This document shows, in pieces, positions 1 to 6,287 of a stretch of DNA of 12,357 bases; position 1 is the first letter of the stretch, and each line of letters starts with the position of its first letter. The notes under the pieces were generated by a model. It was not told the DNA's origin. It made no database searches and worked only from the letters and a program-made list of their open reading frames with translations. A program made the translations under genes and the position numbers. The DNA comes from DASWFI01 sp036394315 (GTDB lineage: Bacteria; Patescibacteriota; Doudnabacteria; UBA920; O2-02-FULL-48-8), in the NCBI GenBank assembly GCA_036394315.1, contig DASWFI010000144.1:1-12357 (forward strand), written 5' to 3'.

Positions 1-613
1 TTTGCTGCAGCTTCAATTCATTCCGTTCGGTTTTAGACAGCGCTTTATATTGCAGATCGTCGTAATCTCTGATGTCCCTGAATCTTTTTGAATCATCAGT
101 TTTTACCGGAGTTTTCCTTTCAAAATCTTTTCTGGCACATAAAAATAAAATCCTTTCCCTGCTTTGTGCTGATCCGTAATGGCAAGCATTGAGCATAATC
201 ACTCTGACGAAGTAACCGGCTGACTGCAAAAGCCTGAACACATTCTCATAAGTTTTTCCTTTGTCGTGATTGAGCAGTCCTTTCACATTTTCTAAAACTG
301 CGAATTGCGGTTTTTTTGCAACTAGCAAATCGTAGATATGGAAAATCATTTGACCTTTCCGATCTTCAAATCCCTTGCGCAATCCCGCCAAAGAAAATGC
401 CTGGCACGGAAATCCGCCGGTTAGAATATCGAAGTCCGGCAGTTGGTTAAAATCTATCTTAGTGATGTCGCCATAATTCCGATGATCGGGATAATGCCTC
501 TGATAAATTTTTACGCTTGAATCTTTAATGTCAGAAAAACCGACGCATTCATTCCAGTCGGCCAGTCCCATATCCAAACCCCCGATTCCCGTAAAAGTTG
601 AAAAGTATTTCAT
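1..613 (-). CDS. DNA (cytosine-5-)-methyltransferase, C-terminus cut by window edge
   Basis: The first 204 residues are in the window. They would methylate C5 of cytosine in DNA using S-adenosylmethionine. The conserved motifs appear in the expected order: motif I FTGIGGLDMG (residues 7-16), motif IV GGFPCQAFS with catalytic Cys70 (66-74), motif VI ENV (108-110) and motif VIII QSRER (150-154). The target-recognition domain and motifs IX-X should lie to the left. The ATG overlaps the TGA of the upstream ParB-like gene as ATGA (610-613), which indicates translational coupling. No restriction endonuclease is visible, so this looks like an orphan, phage-type methyltransferase that marks or protects element DNA. 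Its specificity cannot be read from this part. The family call is very secure; the biological role is inferred from the neighbours. Confidence 0.93.
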   Translation of the reverse strand, partial: MKYFSTFTGIGGLDMGLADWNECVGFSDIKDSSVKIYQRHYPDHRNYGDITKIDFNQLPDFDILTGGFPCQAFSLAGLRKGFEDRKGQMIFHIYDLLVAKKPQFAVLENVKGLLNHDKGKTYENVFRLLQSAGYFVRVIMLNACHYGSAQSRERILFLCARKDFERKTPVKTDDSKRFRDIRDYDDLQYKALSKTERNELKLQQ

Positions 614-1197
614 AACAATTCCAGAATCCTTTGAGGATTGATTATGCCGGATTCAATCGCTTGTTTTACTTTTTCGTAATCTTCACGGTTTTCAAAATGC
701 ACTGTTGTTTTCTCTTTGAGTTTCGGCGCTTCGGGCGGCATGATGGTCATGACCGTCATGCGGTCAGGATCAATCGGCATATTCTCGGCTGTATTCAAAT
801 CAAATTTTATTTTCAGTTCTTCCTTATCGAATCCGATCTGCCCTAAGAAATCTAAATCGTAGTTCGCCAGTTCTGCATAATCGAAATCTCCGCGGTTCTG
901 GTTGCTGCGCAAATTATATTCCCTGAATTCTTCGGGCGTCAGCTTGCGGTTCGGCACGCGCACGTCGATAACTGATTCGCCTTCGCCCAAAAGCTGCAAA
1001 ACTCTAAGCCTCTGGTGGCCGGCGCAAATAACATTGTCAGTATCGATCACTGGAATTTCGGCCAAGCCGAACTTCTGCAAGCTCTGGCGCAAAAAGGCAA
1101 CCTGCAATTCAGTCATTTTACGCGGATTGCCTTCAAAGGGAATTAAATCGCCGACCTTGCGCTGTTCGGTATGGAATTCTAAATCACTTTTTCGCAT
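610..1197 (-). CDS. ParB/sulfiredoxin-fold nuclease-like protein
   Basis: A 195-aa protein. Its N-terminal half looks like a ParB/Srx-type domain: an 'IPFEGNPRKMT' segment (residues 19-29) is followed by 'VICAGHQRL' (56-64), the position of the G-H/E-R-R/L box that binds nucleotide in ParB-like proteins. Residues 85-130 are acidic and mixed helical. The C-terminus has a short 'NREDYEKVKQAI' region. Such stand-alone domains are common in phages directly upstream of, or fused to, DNA methyltransferases, and here the next gene is one, joined by a 4-nt ATGA overlap. A role in partitioning is not implied: there is no ParA and no parS-like repeat. The start overlaps the end of the preceding winged-helix gene by 19 nt. 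Domain call fairly sure; biochemical activity unknown. Confidence 0.8.
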   Translation of the reverse strand: MRKSDLEFHTEQRKVGDLIPFEGNPRKMTELQVAFLRQSLQKFGLAEIPVIDTDNVICAGHQRLRVLQLLGEGESVIDVRVPNRKLTPEEFREYNLRSNQNRGDFDYAELANYDLDFLGQIGFDKEELKIKFDLNTAENMPIDPDRMTVMTIMPPEAPKLKEKTTVHFENREDYEKVKQAIESGIINPQRILELL

Positions 1198-1415
1198 AAA
1201 ACAGTTAAAGTTCTGGCTTTATTGCCGTCTTTGGCAATAAGCTTTTTAATTTCTAAACCGTTGATGATTTGGGCGACGCGGGCCTTGCTCAACTTCGTGA
1301 GTATCGAAAGCTGCGAGTAGCTCGGACTGTATCCGTAAACATCCCTGAAACAGACGATGCTTTCAAGCATTTCCTGCTCGCGTTCGAATTCGCTTTTATA
1401 ATTTTCTCTCTGCAT
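1179..1415 (-). CDS. Small winged-helix DNA-binding protein (LexA-N/MarR-like)
   Basis: A 78-aa protein that is almost entirely one helix-turn-helix domain. 'VYGYSPSYSQLSILTKLSKARVAQIINGLEIKKLI' (about residues 26-60) has the layout of a LexA-type winged helix: a helix, a turn, a recognition helix around 43-54, then the start of a wing ('IAKDGNKARTLTV'). It is probably a transcriptional regulator of the element. It begins 4 nt after the stop of the upstream replication-like gene with no Shine-Dalgarno that I can see, so translation probably depends on coupling. Its end overlaps the ParB-like gene by 19 nt. Target and ligand unknown. Confidence 0.65.
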   Translation of the reverse strand: MQRENYKSEFEREQEMLESIVCFRDVYGYSPSYSQLSILTKLSKARVAQIINGLEIKKLIAKDGNKARTLTVLCEKVI

Positions 1416-1419
1416 AAAA

Positions 1420-1920
1420 TTAAAATGTTTTTTCGATTAATGGTCTTTTGAGTTCTCGAAGTTTTTTTAAATTCTTCAAGTCTTGATTGGTATATTTATA
1501 TACTGTCTTTTGGGGAACCTGTCTTACATTAGGTTTAGCGTTTCCGCTGAACCTATGTGCGTTTGCGCTAAACCTCTTTTTTCCATCGCCGGACTTTTCC
1601 ACAGAATTTCCACCGTCCTTTTTAAAGCGTTTTTTCGCTTTTGAGACTTTGATGATCATTCCATACGGCGCATAGGAGACCATAATATACCCCTCTCTGA
1701 CAAGTTTCTGGATGTTGCGCGAAACTGTCGTGTAATGCACTTCCATGTCTTTGGTCATGTCCTTCAACTGGATCGGCTTGCCGCCAAGCACCCATCCAAA
1801 GCCGTCGTCGTCAATCTTGGTTACATGGTCGATGCACCACATGAACTCCCAGACGGATTCGCCCATGCGCTTTCGATGGCCGCTCTGCAGCAGACCGTTT
1901 GATATTTGAATATAAAACAT
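1420..1920 (-). CDS. Phage replication-initiator-like winged-helix protein
   Basis: A 166-aa protein. Residues about 7-90 ('SNGLLQSGHRKRMGESVWEF' followed by 'VLGGKPIQLKDM' and a recognition helix near 62-75) resemble the N-terminal winged helix of phage replisome-organiser/replication protein O-type proteins. Residues 94-145 form a basic, low-complexity linker containing two 7-residue repeats, RFSANAH and RFSGNAK (116-129). The tail is a charged helix (145-166). It probably binds the origin and recruits helicase. A GGGGAG ribosome-binding site lies about 10 nt before the ATG. The DNA encoding the linker carries iteron-like repeats and a DnaA-box-like site, the arrangement known from lambda gene O. 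It could instead be a plain transcription regulator; the C-terminal helicase-loader part is not recognisable. Confidence 0.6.
   Translation of the reverse strand: MFYIQISNGLLQSGHRKRMGESVWEFMWCIDHVTKIDDDGFGWVLGGKPIQLKDMTKDMEVHYTTVSRNIQKLVREGYIMVSYAPYGMIIKVSKAKKRFKKDGGNSVEKSGDGKKRFSANAHRFSGNAKPNVRQVPQKTVYKYTNQDLKNLKKLRELKRPLIEKTF
1538..1575 (-). repeat. Two 17-bp iteron-like direct repeats inside the replication gene
   Basis: On the minus strand, AGGTTTAGCGCAAACGC (1575-1559) and AGGTTCAGCGGAAACGC (1554-1538) match at 15 of 17 positions and are spaced 21 bp apart, two helical turns. An inverted copy of the first ten bases (CGCTAAACCT on the minus strand, + strand 1531-1540) follows at once. 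The second copy can therefore also fold with it into a 10-bp stem with a GAAA loop and one mismatch. Because 21 bp is seven codons, the repeat is also a protein repeat, so a coding origin is possible. Confidence 0.6.
1590..1604 (+). repeat. 15-bp repeat CGGACTTTTCCACAG, copy 1 (DnaA-box-like core)
   Basis: The exact 15-mer recurs at 3532-3546 in the same orientation. It contains TTTTCCACA, one change from the DnaA box TTATCCACA. This copy lies within the replication-like gene, 15 bp from the iteron-like repeats. Confidence 0.5.
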
Positions 1921-1939
1921 TTTGTTTAAGCTCCCCGTT

Positions 1940-1984
1940 CCAGCCCGCTAACGCTCTCGCGGCTAACGAGCTGGACCGAGAGCG
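1940..1984 (-). promoter_or_regulatory. Structured leader between recombinase and replication-like genes
   Basis: The 73-nt gap before the replication-like gene is GC-rich. It holds an 8-bp inverted repeat CGCTCTCG/CGAGAGCG (1952-1959 and 1977-1984) and a 5-bp pair CCAGC/GCTGG (1940-1944 and 1970-1974). Arm order on the minus-strand RNA is A-B-A'-B', so both pairs together would form an H-type pseudoknot. Alternatively they are two competing hairpins. GCTAACG also occurs twice as a direct repeat (1947-1953, 1962-1968). The structure ends 5 nt before the GGGGAG ribosome-binding site, so it could control translation of the replication-like protein. Confidence 0.4.
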
Positions 1985-1993
1985 AATTAAGTT

Positions 1994-3163
1994 TTACTTC
2001 TTGCTCTCTTTTTTAGATTTCTCAATTCCTTTTTTCATTGACTTGGCTGCTTCGGTTTCCGCAGCCTTGTCCGGAAACTGCTCGGCCAATTCGTCATTGA
2101 CCAGCACTTTGATCTTTTCCAGCCCGCCTTTCAGTTCGGCCAGCCCCTTGCTTTCAACTGCCAGCCAAGATCGGGTATTAAAGACTTTTTCCAATACTTC
2201 AATTTTCTTCTGCTTGTCGGAAGCTCCTGTTGACGGCCACGCTTTGACCATCCAACCTTCGATTTCTTCCAGGCAGATTTTCTTATCGTTGATGTATTGG
2301 TATTTATCTTCTTCGTTTTTGAATAATCCCGTGCTGTCCGAACCTTCGTCCTGATAATTGATTGCCGGATTATCCAACATGTTCTCCACGACAGGCGCAA
2401 AATCCTCGTAAGTAGGATTTATAAAAACCTTGCCGTCGATAAGAGTGGATCGATCTTTGATAATCGTCGCCTGGCGGTAAATCTTCTTATCCTTGCCCAG
2501 CACTTCTTCGAAGCGTTCCATCAAGACCAATACATCGGGTTCATAAGCGGTTTCGCCTTCGACTTTCATCTTGATGCCGGATTTGTAGATTTCACGCTTG
2601 CCAGTGGATTCATTGATTTCATTCTCATACTCATAACCGGCGCGTCCGCACATGATTATGCTGAACGGCAATCTGACGAGCGGATCGGAAAACTCTTGCT
2701 TCCATAACGGCTTCAGCACGCCCCAGTCCTGAAACTGCAAGCTGCTGCGGTTATACTTTTTCTTGAATGACTCGACTGTGTCTTCCCAAACATGGGAAAT
2801 TGAATCGATGATCAGAATATCTGAATATCCGTCGCGTAACTTTTCCATTGTCTTTTTAAGATCAGCCAACGTCCGGCTGTCCCTGACCATGAGTTCGATG
2901 CCGGCTTCGGCGAATATAGCCTTTAAGAATTTGCTGGCTTTTTCCGTATCGAACATGACTATCGGTTTTTTGCTGCCTATCCGCTTGTGCAGCCCTATGG
3001 CGATCTGCGCCGCGGTGTAAGTCTTGCCTGTGCCGGCCAGACCTTGGATGCCTGCCTTGAAATACGGCTTTGTGTTGGCCACCGGGGTAAAGAAATTATC
3101 TGCCAGTGGATCTTGAGCATCTTTAACTGCTGTGCTCGCAGCGTGTTGAACTTGAGTATTCAT
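1994..3163 (-). CDS. Phage RecA-fold ATPase, Sak4/AAA_24-like recombinase
   Basis: A 389-aa protein from the chosen ATG. It has Walker A GLAGTGKT (41-48), an acidic 'FDTE' element after the second strand (71-74) and Walker B 'DILIIDS' (115-121). This is the layout of the phage AAA_24/Sak4 group: RecA/Rad51-fold ATPases that pair or anneal single strands during phage recombination and repair. The C-terminal third is charged and ends in a lysine-rich tail (IEKSKKESKK), possibly for DNA or SSB contact. The reading frame opens at a TTG (3187). I prefer the ATG at 3163 because it has an AGAAAG ribosome-binding site 7 nt upstream and because the 56-aa gene upstream begins with a similar MNTxV. It sits with replication-like, ParB-like and methyltransferase genes as in a phage early region. 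ATPase call secure; Sak4 function is inference. Confidence 0.8.
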   Translation of the reverse strand: MNTQVQHAASTAVKDAQDPLADNFFTPVANTKPYFKAGIQGLAGTGKTYTAAQIAIGLHKRIGSKKPIVMFDTEKASKFLKAIFAEAGIELMVRDSRTLADLKKTMEKLRDGYSDILIIDSISHVWEDTVESFKKKYNRSSLQFQDWGVLKPLWKQEFSDPLVRLPFSIIMCGRAGYEYENEINESTGKREIYKSGIKMKVEGETAYEPDVLVLMERFEEVLGKDKKIYRQATIIKDRSTLIDGKVFINPTYEDFAPVVENMLDNPAINYQDEGSDSTGLFKNEEDKYQYINDKKICLEEIEGWMVKAWPSTGASDKQKKIEVLEKVFNTRSWLAVESKGLAELKGGLEKIKVLVNDELAEQFPDKAAETEAAKSMKKGIEKSKKESKK

Positions 3164-3197
3164 ATGTGATCTTTCTTGACTTCCCAAAAGAAATTTA

Positions 3198-3227
3198 TTA
3201 AACTAAGGTTGAAATATGTTAGTTTAA
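3198..3227. promoter_or_regulatory. 9-bp perfect inverted repeat, possible operator
   Basis: TTAAACTAA (3198-3206) and TTAGTTTAA (3219-3227) form a perfect 9-bp inverted repeat with a 12-nt spacer, 35 nt upstream of the recombinase ATG. Arm centres are 21 bp apart, suiting a dimeric helix-turn-helix protein. On the minus strand a TTTAAT lies in the proximal arm and could serve as a -10 box. No convincing -35 is seen. Confidence 0.4.
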
Positions 3228-3229
3228 TG

Positions 3230-3245
3230 ACTCCCTTCGGGGAGT
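3230..3245 (-). terminator. Short hairpin after the 56-aa gene
   Basis: ACTCCC/GGGAGT with a 4-nt loop, starting 3 nt after the stop codon of the 56-aa gene. A run of U does not follow on either strand, so it is a weak terminator, attenuator or mRNA-end protector between this gene and the recombinase. On the + strand the loop would be the stable C(UUCG)G. Confidence 0.35.
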
Positions 3246-3248
3246 TAT

Positions 3249-3419
3249 TTAATTATCTGCGTTTGTTAAGGCGATTTTCACGCTCTCGAGGGTTGCCTTA
3301 TTCCCTAACTCTCCAATCCTGAAACTGGAAAGTATTTTTTCGCGTCTTGTCCGAAATATCGTGGGAAAGAACGCGCTATCAAGCTTGCAAGCTGAGATTT
3401 CTAATACTTTTGTATTCAT
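3249..3419 (-). CDS. Small hypothetical protein, 56 aa, first gene of the phage-like module
   Basis: An open frame of 56 codons plus TAA. It starts with ATG preceded by an excellent AAAGGA ribosome-binding site 5 nt upstream. The protein begins MNTKVLEISACKLDSAFFPT and continues with a basic stretch 'FRTRREKILSS' (22-32) and a probable helix 'NKATLESVKIAL' (40-51). I do not recognise a family. The size and the basic middle would suit a small nucleic-acid- or protein-binding early phage protein. It lies directly upstream of the recombinase gene in the same direction, with a short hairpin after its stop, and follows a long structured leader. The ribosome-binding site and position are the main evidence that it is real. 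Confidence 0.6.
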   Translation of the reverse strand: MNTKVLEISACKLDSAFFPTIFRTRREKILSSFRIGELGNKATLESVKIALTNADN

Positions 3420-3471
3420 ATTTTCCTTTAATTAATTCCGGATCTCGCTCCGGTTAGCGATCGACCTTTTG

Positions 3472-3504
3472 GGAGTGGCGCAAAGGCGGTTTTTGCACCA
3501 CTCC
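3472..3504 (-). promoter_or_regulatory. 13-bp leader hairpin upstream of the 56-aa gene
   Basis: GGAGTGG-x-GCAAA and TTTGC-x-CCACTCC pair over 13 bp with a 7-nt loop. The x position is a U-G wobble on minus-strand RNA but a C/A mismatch on plus-strand RNA, which favours a function in the minus-strand transcript, i.e. the 5' leader of the phage-like operon. No U-run follows, so it is not a standard terminator. Confidence 0.45.
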
Positions 3505-3531
3505 GCTTGCTGTTATCTGGACAGCTGATTA

Positions 3532-3546
3532 CGGACTTTTCCACAG
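3532..3546 (+). repeat. 15-bp repeat CGGACTTTTCCACAG, copy 2 (DnaA-box-like core)
   Basis: Identical to 1590-1604, here in the intergenic region. A further DnaA-box-like ATATCCACA follows at 3582-3590. Confidence 0.5.
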
Positions 3547-3585
3547 CCTAAATTTTATTTTTGCCGGAAGTCCGCAAACAGATAT

Positions 3586-3623
3586 CCACAAAAAACAAAA
3601 AACCTGCGTAAACTACACAGGTT
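3586..3623 (-). terminator. Rho-independent terminator of secA
   Basis: A 10-bp stem (3614-3623 with 3601-3610, one U-G wobble) and a 3-nt loop on the minus strand, followed by TTTTTTGTTTTTT-type sequence (3600-3588). It begins 30 nt after the secA stop codon. A textbook intrinsic terminator that separates secA from the phage-like module. Confidence 0.9.
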
Positions 3624-3652
3624 TAATGCTTATTTATTCAGTTTTAGCCAAT

Positions 3653-6256
3653 TTAGGCCATTTTAGCCATTCTTTCCTTATGTTCCGTGGTCATGAGCAA
3701 GCCACACTTCTTCCATTTCTTACCTGACCCGCAGGGACATGGATCATTTCGTCCGATTTCACCGTTTACTATTTCCTGATTACTAATTAATGGCGTTGGA
3801 TTCTGTACCATATCTGCCTTAAATATCGTGGTGGCGACTTGGCGATTTATCTCCTCAAGCAGACTTTGAAACAGCTGGAATCCTTCATTTTTAAACTCAT
3901 TCAAAGGATCACGCTGGCCATAGCCTCGCAGGCGCACGGAATCGCGCAAGTGTTCCATGGTATCGAGATGCTCCTGCCAGAGCGTATCGATGGATCGCAG
4001 ATACACAAACTTCTCCATTTGGTTCATCATCTCACCTAACTTTTGCTGCTTGTTTTTGTATTCTCGCGAAGCAATCTCAGTGTAATGATTGATTAGCGCT
4101 ATTTGATCACCTGATTCTACTTTTTCCGAAGGCTGCAGTGGCAACATAGCTGCAATTTCCTGAAAAATCTGATCGTATTTTATTTCATCCTGCTCAAAGC
4201 CGAAGTTCACGATGGTAGTAATTTCTTTCTCAATCATTTCCAAAATCTCGTCGGTCAGAGACTCGCTGCGATCCAGCAGCTGTTTGCGCTTGCCGTAAAT
4301 TACGGTGCGCTGCTTGTTCATGACGTCGTCATATTCCAAGACGTGTTTCCGCATATCGAAGTTCAAGCCTTCGATTTTTCTCTGCGCCGATTCTATGCTT
4401 TTTGAAATCATGCCAGCCTGGATCGCTTCATCATCGGCAATCCCCAAAGTTTCCATCATTTTTTGCACCCGCTCGCCGCCGAAAAGCCGCATCAAATCAT
4501 CTTCGAGAGATAAGAAGAATTGCGAAGAACCAGGGTCACCTTGGCGGCCGGACCGGCCTCGCAATTGATTGTCTATGCGGCGCGATTCATGCCGCTCCGT
4601 GCCCATGACAGCCAAGCCCCCTAATTCTTTAACTTTTGCTTGTTCCGCAGAATCCACAGGATTGCCGCCCAGCAAAATGTCGACTCCTCTGCCGGCGATA
4701 TTCGTAGCCAGTGTCACTGCTCCCAGGCGGCCGGCTTGGGCGATGATGTGCGCTTCACGTTCGTTGTTTTTCGCATTCAAAATCTCGTGTGGGACGCCTG
4801 CTTGCGTAAGGAGTTGGGACAGCATTTCATTTTTCTCGATAGAAATAGTACCGATCAAAATCGGCCTGCCAGTAGCATTCATTTCTCTCACTGCGCGGGT
4901 AAAGGCTGTCAGTTTGCCAGTGACGTTTTTAAAAATCTGGTCTGGCAGATCTTTTCTGACCATGGGACGGTTGGTGGGAATCTGCACCACTTCCAGGCTG
5001 TAAATTTTGTGAAATTCTTCGGCTTCCGTTTCCGCAGTGCCGGTCATGCCGGCCAGTTTATAATACAACCGGAAATAATTCTGAAAAGTAATCGTAGCCA
5101 GAGTCTTGCTTTCCTGCTGGACTTTTACGCCTTCTTTGGCTTCGATGGCCTGATGCAGGCCTTCGGAATACCGACGACCATACATCATGCGTCCGGTAAA
5201 CTCATCCACTATCACCACTTCGTTATCCCGCACCACATAATGCGTATCTTTTTTAAACAAAATCTTGGCGCGCAAAGCCGCGTCGGCCTGATGCCGAAGT
5301 TTCGGATCGGAGTAAATCTGCTGCCCGTATTTTTTTTCCAGCTTTTCATTGCCTTTATCAGAATAAGCAATTTGCTTGTGTTTTTCGTCCAAAATATAAT
5401 CTTCCGGAGTTAAATGGGCGACAAATTTCGCAAACTCGAAATACAGATCCGTGGAATCAGTGTCAGGTGCGGAAATAATCAACGGGGTGCGGGCTTCGTC
5501 GATCAAGATTGAATCAACTTCGTCTACGATCGCGAAATGCAGGTCGCGCTGCGCCATTTGGTTTTTTTCCCACACCATATTGTCGCGCAAATAATCAAAT
5601 CCGTATTCGTTGTTGGTGCCATAAGTGATATCCGAGGCATAAGCCTGGCGCCGAGGAATCGGACGCATGTGTTTGACGTCCAGCACCAATCCCTGCACTT
5701 CGGATTCAATGCGCTTGATCTCTTCCTCTTCCGGCGCATAACCAGGATCATACAAAAAAGACTGCTCGTGCTGGATAGACGCCACAGACAAGCCCAAATA
5801 ATGATAAATCTGACCCATCCATGAAGCCTGCCAACGAGCCAGGTAATCGTTCACAGTAACCAGATGCGCGCCGCGGCTAGTAAGCGCATTGAGATACAGT
5901 GGAAGTGTCGCGACCAGAGTTTTACCCTCTCCAGTGCGCATTTCAGCGATAGAGCCCTGATGCAAAACCATACCACCGATCAGCTGCACATCATAGTGCC
6001 GCTGGCCTATGGTTCGCTTAGCCGCTTCACGTACTGCAGCAAATGCTTGCGGTAGTATTTCGTCTAAATATTTCTTTTGTTGCTCCAAATCCAAAAGCGC
6101 CAAATCGGCTTTCCATTTGGTAGTTAGTTCTTTTAGCTGGTCTTGTGATTTTCCTTCAAACTTCTTTTCCAAAGCGTTGATCTGCTCGACATTTTTGCCG
6201 AGTTTCTTCACTACTGATTCGTTTGAAGATGAAAATAAGTTCGTTAAAAATGACAT
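3653..6256 (-). CDS. secA: Preprotein translocase subunit SecA
   Basis: An 867-aa ATPase that drives secretory proteins through SecYEG. Seen in order: Walker A MRTGEGKT (106-113), an extra segment (about 165-204) inside the first nucleotide-binding domain before 'YASDITYGTNNEYGFDYLRDNM', the DEAD-type box VDEVDSILIDEARTP (244-258), AGMTGTAETE (402-411), the helicase motif QLRGRSGRQGDPG (564-576), and a C-terminal zinc-finger-like CPCGSGKKWKKC (840-851). The extra segment is a feature I associate with CPR SecA proteins. The finger has three cysteines, but the residue after the last one is Gly, where Cys or His usually supplies the fourth ligand. The start has only a weak GTGAG ribosome-binding site, and a TATAAT lies 12 nt upstream, implying a very short leader. 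Transcribed alone: terminators lie on both sides. Confidence 0.98.
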   Translation of the reverse strand: MSFLTNLFSSSNESVVKKLGKNVEQINALEKKFEGKSQDQLKELTTKWKADLALLDLEQQKKYLDEILPQAFAAVREAAKRTIGQRHYDVQLIGGMVLHQGSIAEMRTGEGKTLVATLPLYLNALTSRGAHLVTVNDYLARWQASWMGQIYHYLGLSVASIQHEQSFLYDPGYAPEEEEIKRIESEVQGLVLDVKHMRPIPRRQAYASDITYGTNNEYGFDYLRDNMVWEKNQMAQRDLHFAIVDEVDSILIDEARTPLIISAPDTDSTDLYFEFAKFVAHLTPEDYILDEKHKQIAYSDKGNEKLEKKYGQQIYSDPKLRHQADAALRAKILFKKDTHYVVRDNEVVIVDEFTGRMMYGRRYSEGLHQAIEAKEGVKVQQESKTLATITFQNYFRLYYKLAGMTGTAETEAEEFHKIYSLEVVQIPTNRPMVRKDLPDQIFKNVTGKLTAFTRAVREMNATGRPILIGTISIEKNEMLSQLLTQAGVPHEILNAKNNEREAHIIAQAGRLGAVTLATNIAGRGVDILLGGNPVDSAEQAKVKELGGLAVMGTERHESRRIDNQLRGRSGRQGDPGSSQFFLSLEDDLMRLFGGERVQKMMETLGIADDEAIQAGMISKSIESAQRKIEGLNFDMRKHVLEYDDVMNKQRTVIYGKRKQLLDRSESLTDEILEMIEKEITTIVNFGFEQDEIKYDQIFQEIAAMLPLQPSEKVESGDQIALINHYTEIASREYKNKQQKLGEMMNQMEKFVYLRSIDTLWQEHLDTMEHLRDSVRLRGYGQRDPLNEFKNEGFQLFQSLLEEINRQVATTIFKADMVQNPTPLISNQEIVNGEIGRNDPCPCGSGKKWKKCGLLMTTEHKERMAKMA

Positions 6257-6268
6257 AAAAGCTCACTA

Positions 6269-6274
6269 ATTATA
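6269..6274 (-). promoter_or_regulatory. -10 box of the secA promoter
   Basis: A consensus TATAAT on the minus strand, 12 nt before the secA ATG and just downstream of the terminator at 6288-6320. The position 17 bp upstream (6292-6297) reads TTTTCT, a poor -35. Transcription from it would begin about 5-6 nt before the ATG, giving a near-leaderless mRNA. Confidence 0.55.
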
Positions 6275-6287
6275 CTAAATTCCGGGC

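Larger units (their letters stand above)
3420..3585. other. Structured intergenic region with DnaA-box-like sites
   Basis: No convincing gene here. It holds a palindrome CCGGA-6-TCCGG (3438-3453), a long hairpin (3472-3504), a TATCTG/CAGATA pair (3514-3519 and 3579-3584) and, nested in it, a CGGACTT/AAGTCCG pair (3532-3538 and 3568-3574). TTTTCCACA (3537-3545) and ATATCCACA (3582-3590) resemble DnaA boxes. It forms the leader of the 56-aa gene and the border between the phage-like module and secA. A 38-codon GTG frame is present but poorly supported. Confidence 0.45.

Noticed and set aside
610..1197. ParB-like gene as part of a ParABS partition system
   Set aside because: No ParA gene and no parS-type palindromes; the methyltransferase coupling fits the phage-type stand-alone domain better.
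3424..3540. 38-codon GTG frame directly upstream of the 56-aa gene
   Set aside because: No proper ribosome-binding site, and most of it is the leader hairpin; treated as leader.
4640..5413. Long plus-strand frame (257 aa) inside secA
   Set aside because: A shadow of the secA coding sequence on the other strand; no start signals and no recognisable domain.
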